From assembly GCA_946886325.1 (NCBI GenBank), contig CAMPIK010000152.1:1-6245 (forward strand): 6,245 bases of DNA, given 5' to 3'. This DNA is from an uncultured Shinella sp. GTDB taxonomy: Bacteria; Pseudomonadota; Alphaproteobacteria; Rhizobiales; Rhizobiaceae. Below, piece by piece: positions 4,933 to 6,245 of the stretch. The translations under genes were made by a program, and so were the position numbers. Position 1 is the stretch's first letter; the number at the start of each line of letters is the position of its first letter. A model generated the notes under the pieces. It had not been told where the DNA came from. It saw nothing but the letters and a program-made list of their open reading frames with translations, and searched no databases.

Positions 4933-6228
4933 ATGGACAGGAGATGGACGAGCAGAGGCTATGCCTTCATCGGTTATGTCACGGTCTTCGTGCTTCTGGG
5001 CGGGGTCGGGGCCTGGGCCGCGCTGACGCGCATCAACGGCGCGGTCGTTGCCGGCGGCATCGTCGAGGTGGCGAGCCAGCGGCAGGTCGTGCAGCATCCA
5101 ACGGGCGGCGTGGTCGGCAAGATCTTCGTCGACGAGGGTGACAAGGTCGAGGCGGGGCAGGTGCTGATGCGGCTCGACGACACGTTCGACCGTTCGGAAC
5201 TCGCCGTCATCGAAAGCCAGCTCTTCAGCCTGATGGGCACCGCGGCCCGGCTGAAGGCCGAGCAGGACGAGGCGACGGAAATCACCTTCGATCCCGAGCT
5301 TCTGGAAGCCGCCAAAACGAGCGCCGAGGCAAAGGCGATCGTCGATGGCCAGCGCCGGCTGATGAAGGCGCGCAAGGAGACGCGCGACAAGCAGATGGGC
5401 CAGCTGCAGGAGAAGAAGGCCCAGATCGGCAAGCAGAACGAGGGGCTTGAAAGCCGCATCGAAGCGCTCCAGACCCAGTTGAAGCTGATCGGCCAGGAAC
5501 TGGACGCCCAGAACAAGCTTCTCGCGCAGTCGCTGACCAATGCAAGCCGCGTTCTCGCCCTCCAGCGCGAAGAGGCCGACATCAAGGGCACGATCAGCCA
5601 GGCCGAGTCCAACATCGCCGAGAACGCCGGACGCGTGGCGGAAATCGAGATCGCCATCCTCAACATCGATTCGACCGTGCGCGAGGAGGCGATCACCAAT
5701 CTGCGCGATATCGAGGCGAAGATCGCCGAGCTCAAGGAAAACCGCAATTCCAAGCACGAGACGCTGAGCCGGATGGATATCACCGCGCCGATGTCCGGCG
5801 TCGTGCTGAGCCTTCAGGTGCATGCGCTGCGGTCGGTCATCCGGCCGGCCGATCCGCTGCTCTATATCATCCCGCAGGAGACCGAGCTCCTGATCGGCAC
5901 GCAGATCGCGCCGAACCAGATCGACCAGGTCCATGTCGGCCAGCTCGCGCATATCCGCTTTGCCGCCTTCGATCACCGCACGACGCCGGAAATCTTCGGC
6001 CATATCATCCGGGTCTCGGCGGACGTGCTCTCCGACCAGCGCACCGGCGCCACCTATTACAAGGCGGAAATCCGCCCCGACGCCGGCGAACTGGTCAAGC
6101 TCGGCGGCAACGAGGTGCTGCCCGGCATGCCGGTCGAGACCTTCATCCAGACGACCGAGCGCTCGCCGCTCGCCTATCTGGTGAAGCCGCTTGCCGATTA
6201 TTTCGCCAAGGCCTTCCGCGAACGGTGA
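4933..6228 (+). CDS. Type I secretion periplasmic adaptor (HlyD family), PrtE/PrsE-like
   Basis: This 431-residue membrane fusion protein links the inner-membrane ABC transporter to an outer-membrane TolC-like channel. A short cytoplasmic N-terminus (MDRRWTSRGY) precedes a single membrane anchor at about 11-30. Next is the first half of the lipoyl/barrel-sandwich domain (about 45-80, QHPTGGVVGKIFVDEGDKV). A long coiled-coil hairpin spans about 90-275, rich in Glu, Lys, Gln and Leu. The second barrel half starts with DITAPMSGVVLSLQVH (282-297), and the beta-barrel region follows, including IAPNQIDQVHVGQLAHIRF. The protein closes with a short helical tail (SPLAYLVKPLADYF). Length and order are normal for the type I HlyD family. 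The frame stays open upstream to 4792, but that stretch lies inside the transporter gene and is not used. Neither a TolC-like gene nor a terminator is seen in the remaining 17 bases. The prsE name is likely but not proven. Confidence 0.95.
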   Translation: MDRRWTSRGYAFIGYVTVFVLLGGVGAWAALTRINGAVVAGGIVEVASQRQVVQHPTGGVVGKIFVDEGDKVEAGQVLMRLDDTFDRSELAVIESQLFSLMGTAARLKAEQDEATEITFDPELLEAAKTSAEAKAIVDGQRRLMKARKETRDKQMGQLQEKKAQIGKQNEGLESRIEALQTQLKLIGQELDAQNKLLAQSLTNASRVLALQREEADIKGTISQAESNIAENAGRVAEIEIAILNIDSTVREEAITNLRDIEAKIAELKENRNSKHETLSRMDITAPMSGVVLSLQVHALRSVIRPADPLLYIIPQETELLIGTQIAPNQIDQVHVGQLAHIRFAAFDHRTTPEIFGHIIRVSADVLSDQRTGATYYKAEIRPDAGELVKLGGNEVLPGMPVETFIQTTERSPLAYLVKPLADYFAKAFRER

Positions 6229-6245
6229 TCTGTTTCGCGGGCGTG

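Noticed and set aside
4876..6003. 375-codon open frame on the - strand opposite the adaptor gene
   Set aside because: It has low-complexity composition and no motif; the opposite strand encodes a complete HlyD-family protein.

Overview
The window looks like chromosomal DNA from a high-GC alphaproteobacterium, most likely of the Rhizobiales (Rhizobiaceae-like). The evidence is strong G/C preference at third codon positions, a tRNA promoter that fits the alphaproteobacterial CTTGAC-N17-CTATAT pattern, and RTX protease and type I secretion proteins that resemble those I know from this group. No database search was possible, so the taxon is an inference.

Layout, left to right. (1) Bases 1-2064, + strand: the 3' part of a secreted serralysin-type (M10B) zinc metalloprotease. 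Its start lies before the window. It has the metzincin zinc motif, a Met-turn, four ~80-residue RTX-containing repeats, a terminal RTX block and an extreme C-terminus (DFVL) like the type I secretion signal of serralysins. (2) Bases 2065-2195: a short gap between convergent genes, with a strong hairpin (candidate terminator) and small palindromes. (3) Bases 2196-2272, - strand: tRNA-Pro with anticodon CGG, with a recognisable promoter at about 2289-2317. (4) Bases 2433-3002, + strand: a short MgtC/SapB-family membrane protein. (5) Bases 3003-3184: a 182-base gap with a weak candidate promoter and a GC-rich hairpin. (6) Bases 3185-4921 and 4933-6228, + strand: a two-gene operon for the inner-membrane ABC transporter (PrtD/PrsD type) and the periplasmic adaptor (HlyD/PrtE/PrsE type) of a type I secretion system, 11 bases apart. 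The last 17 bases show nothing.

The parts suggest a secretion locus. The protease carries the features of a type I substrate, and the ABC transporter plus adaptor are of the kind that export serralysins and other RTX proteins. The outer-membrane TolC-like component is not in the window. The tRNA and the MgtC-like gene separate substrate from transporter, so the pairing is plausible but not proven.

The window is largely made of known families. The most unusual feature is a cysteine at the same place in each of the four protease repeats, in a class of secreted protein that normally has few or no cysteines.
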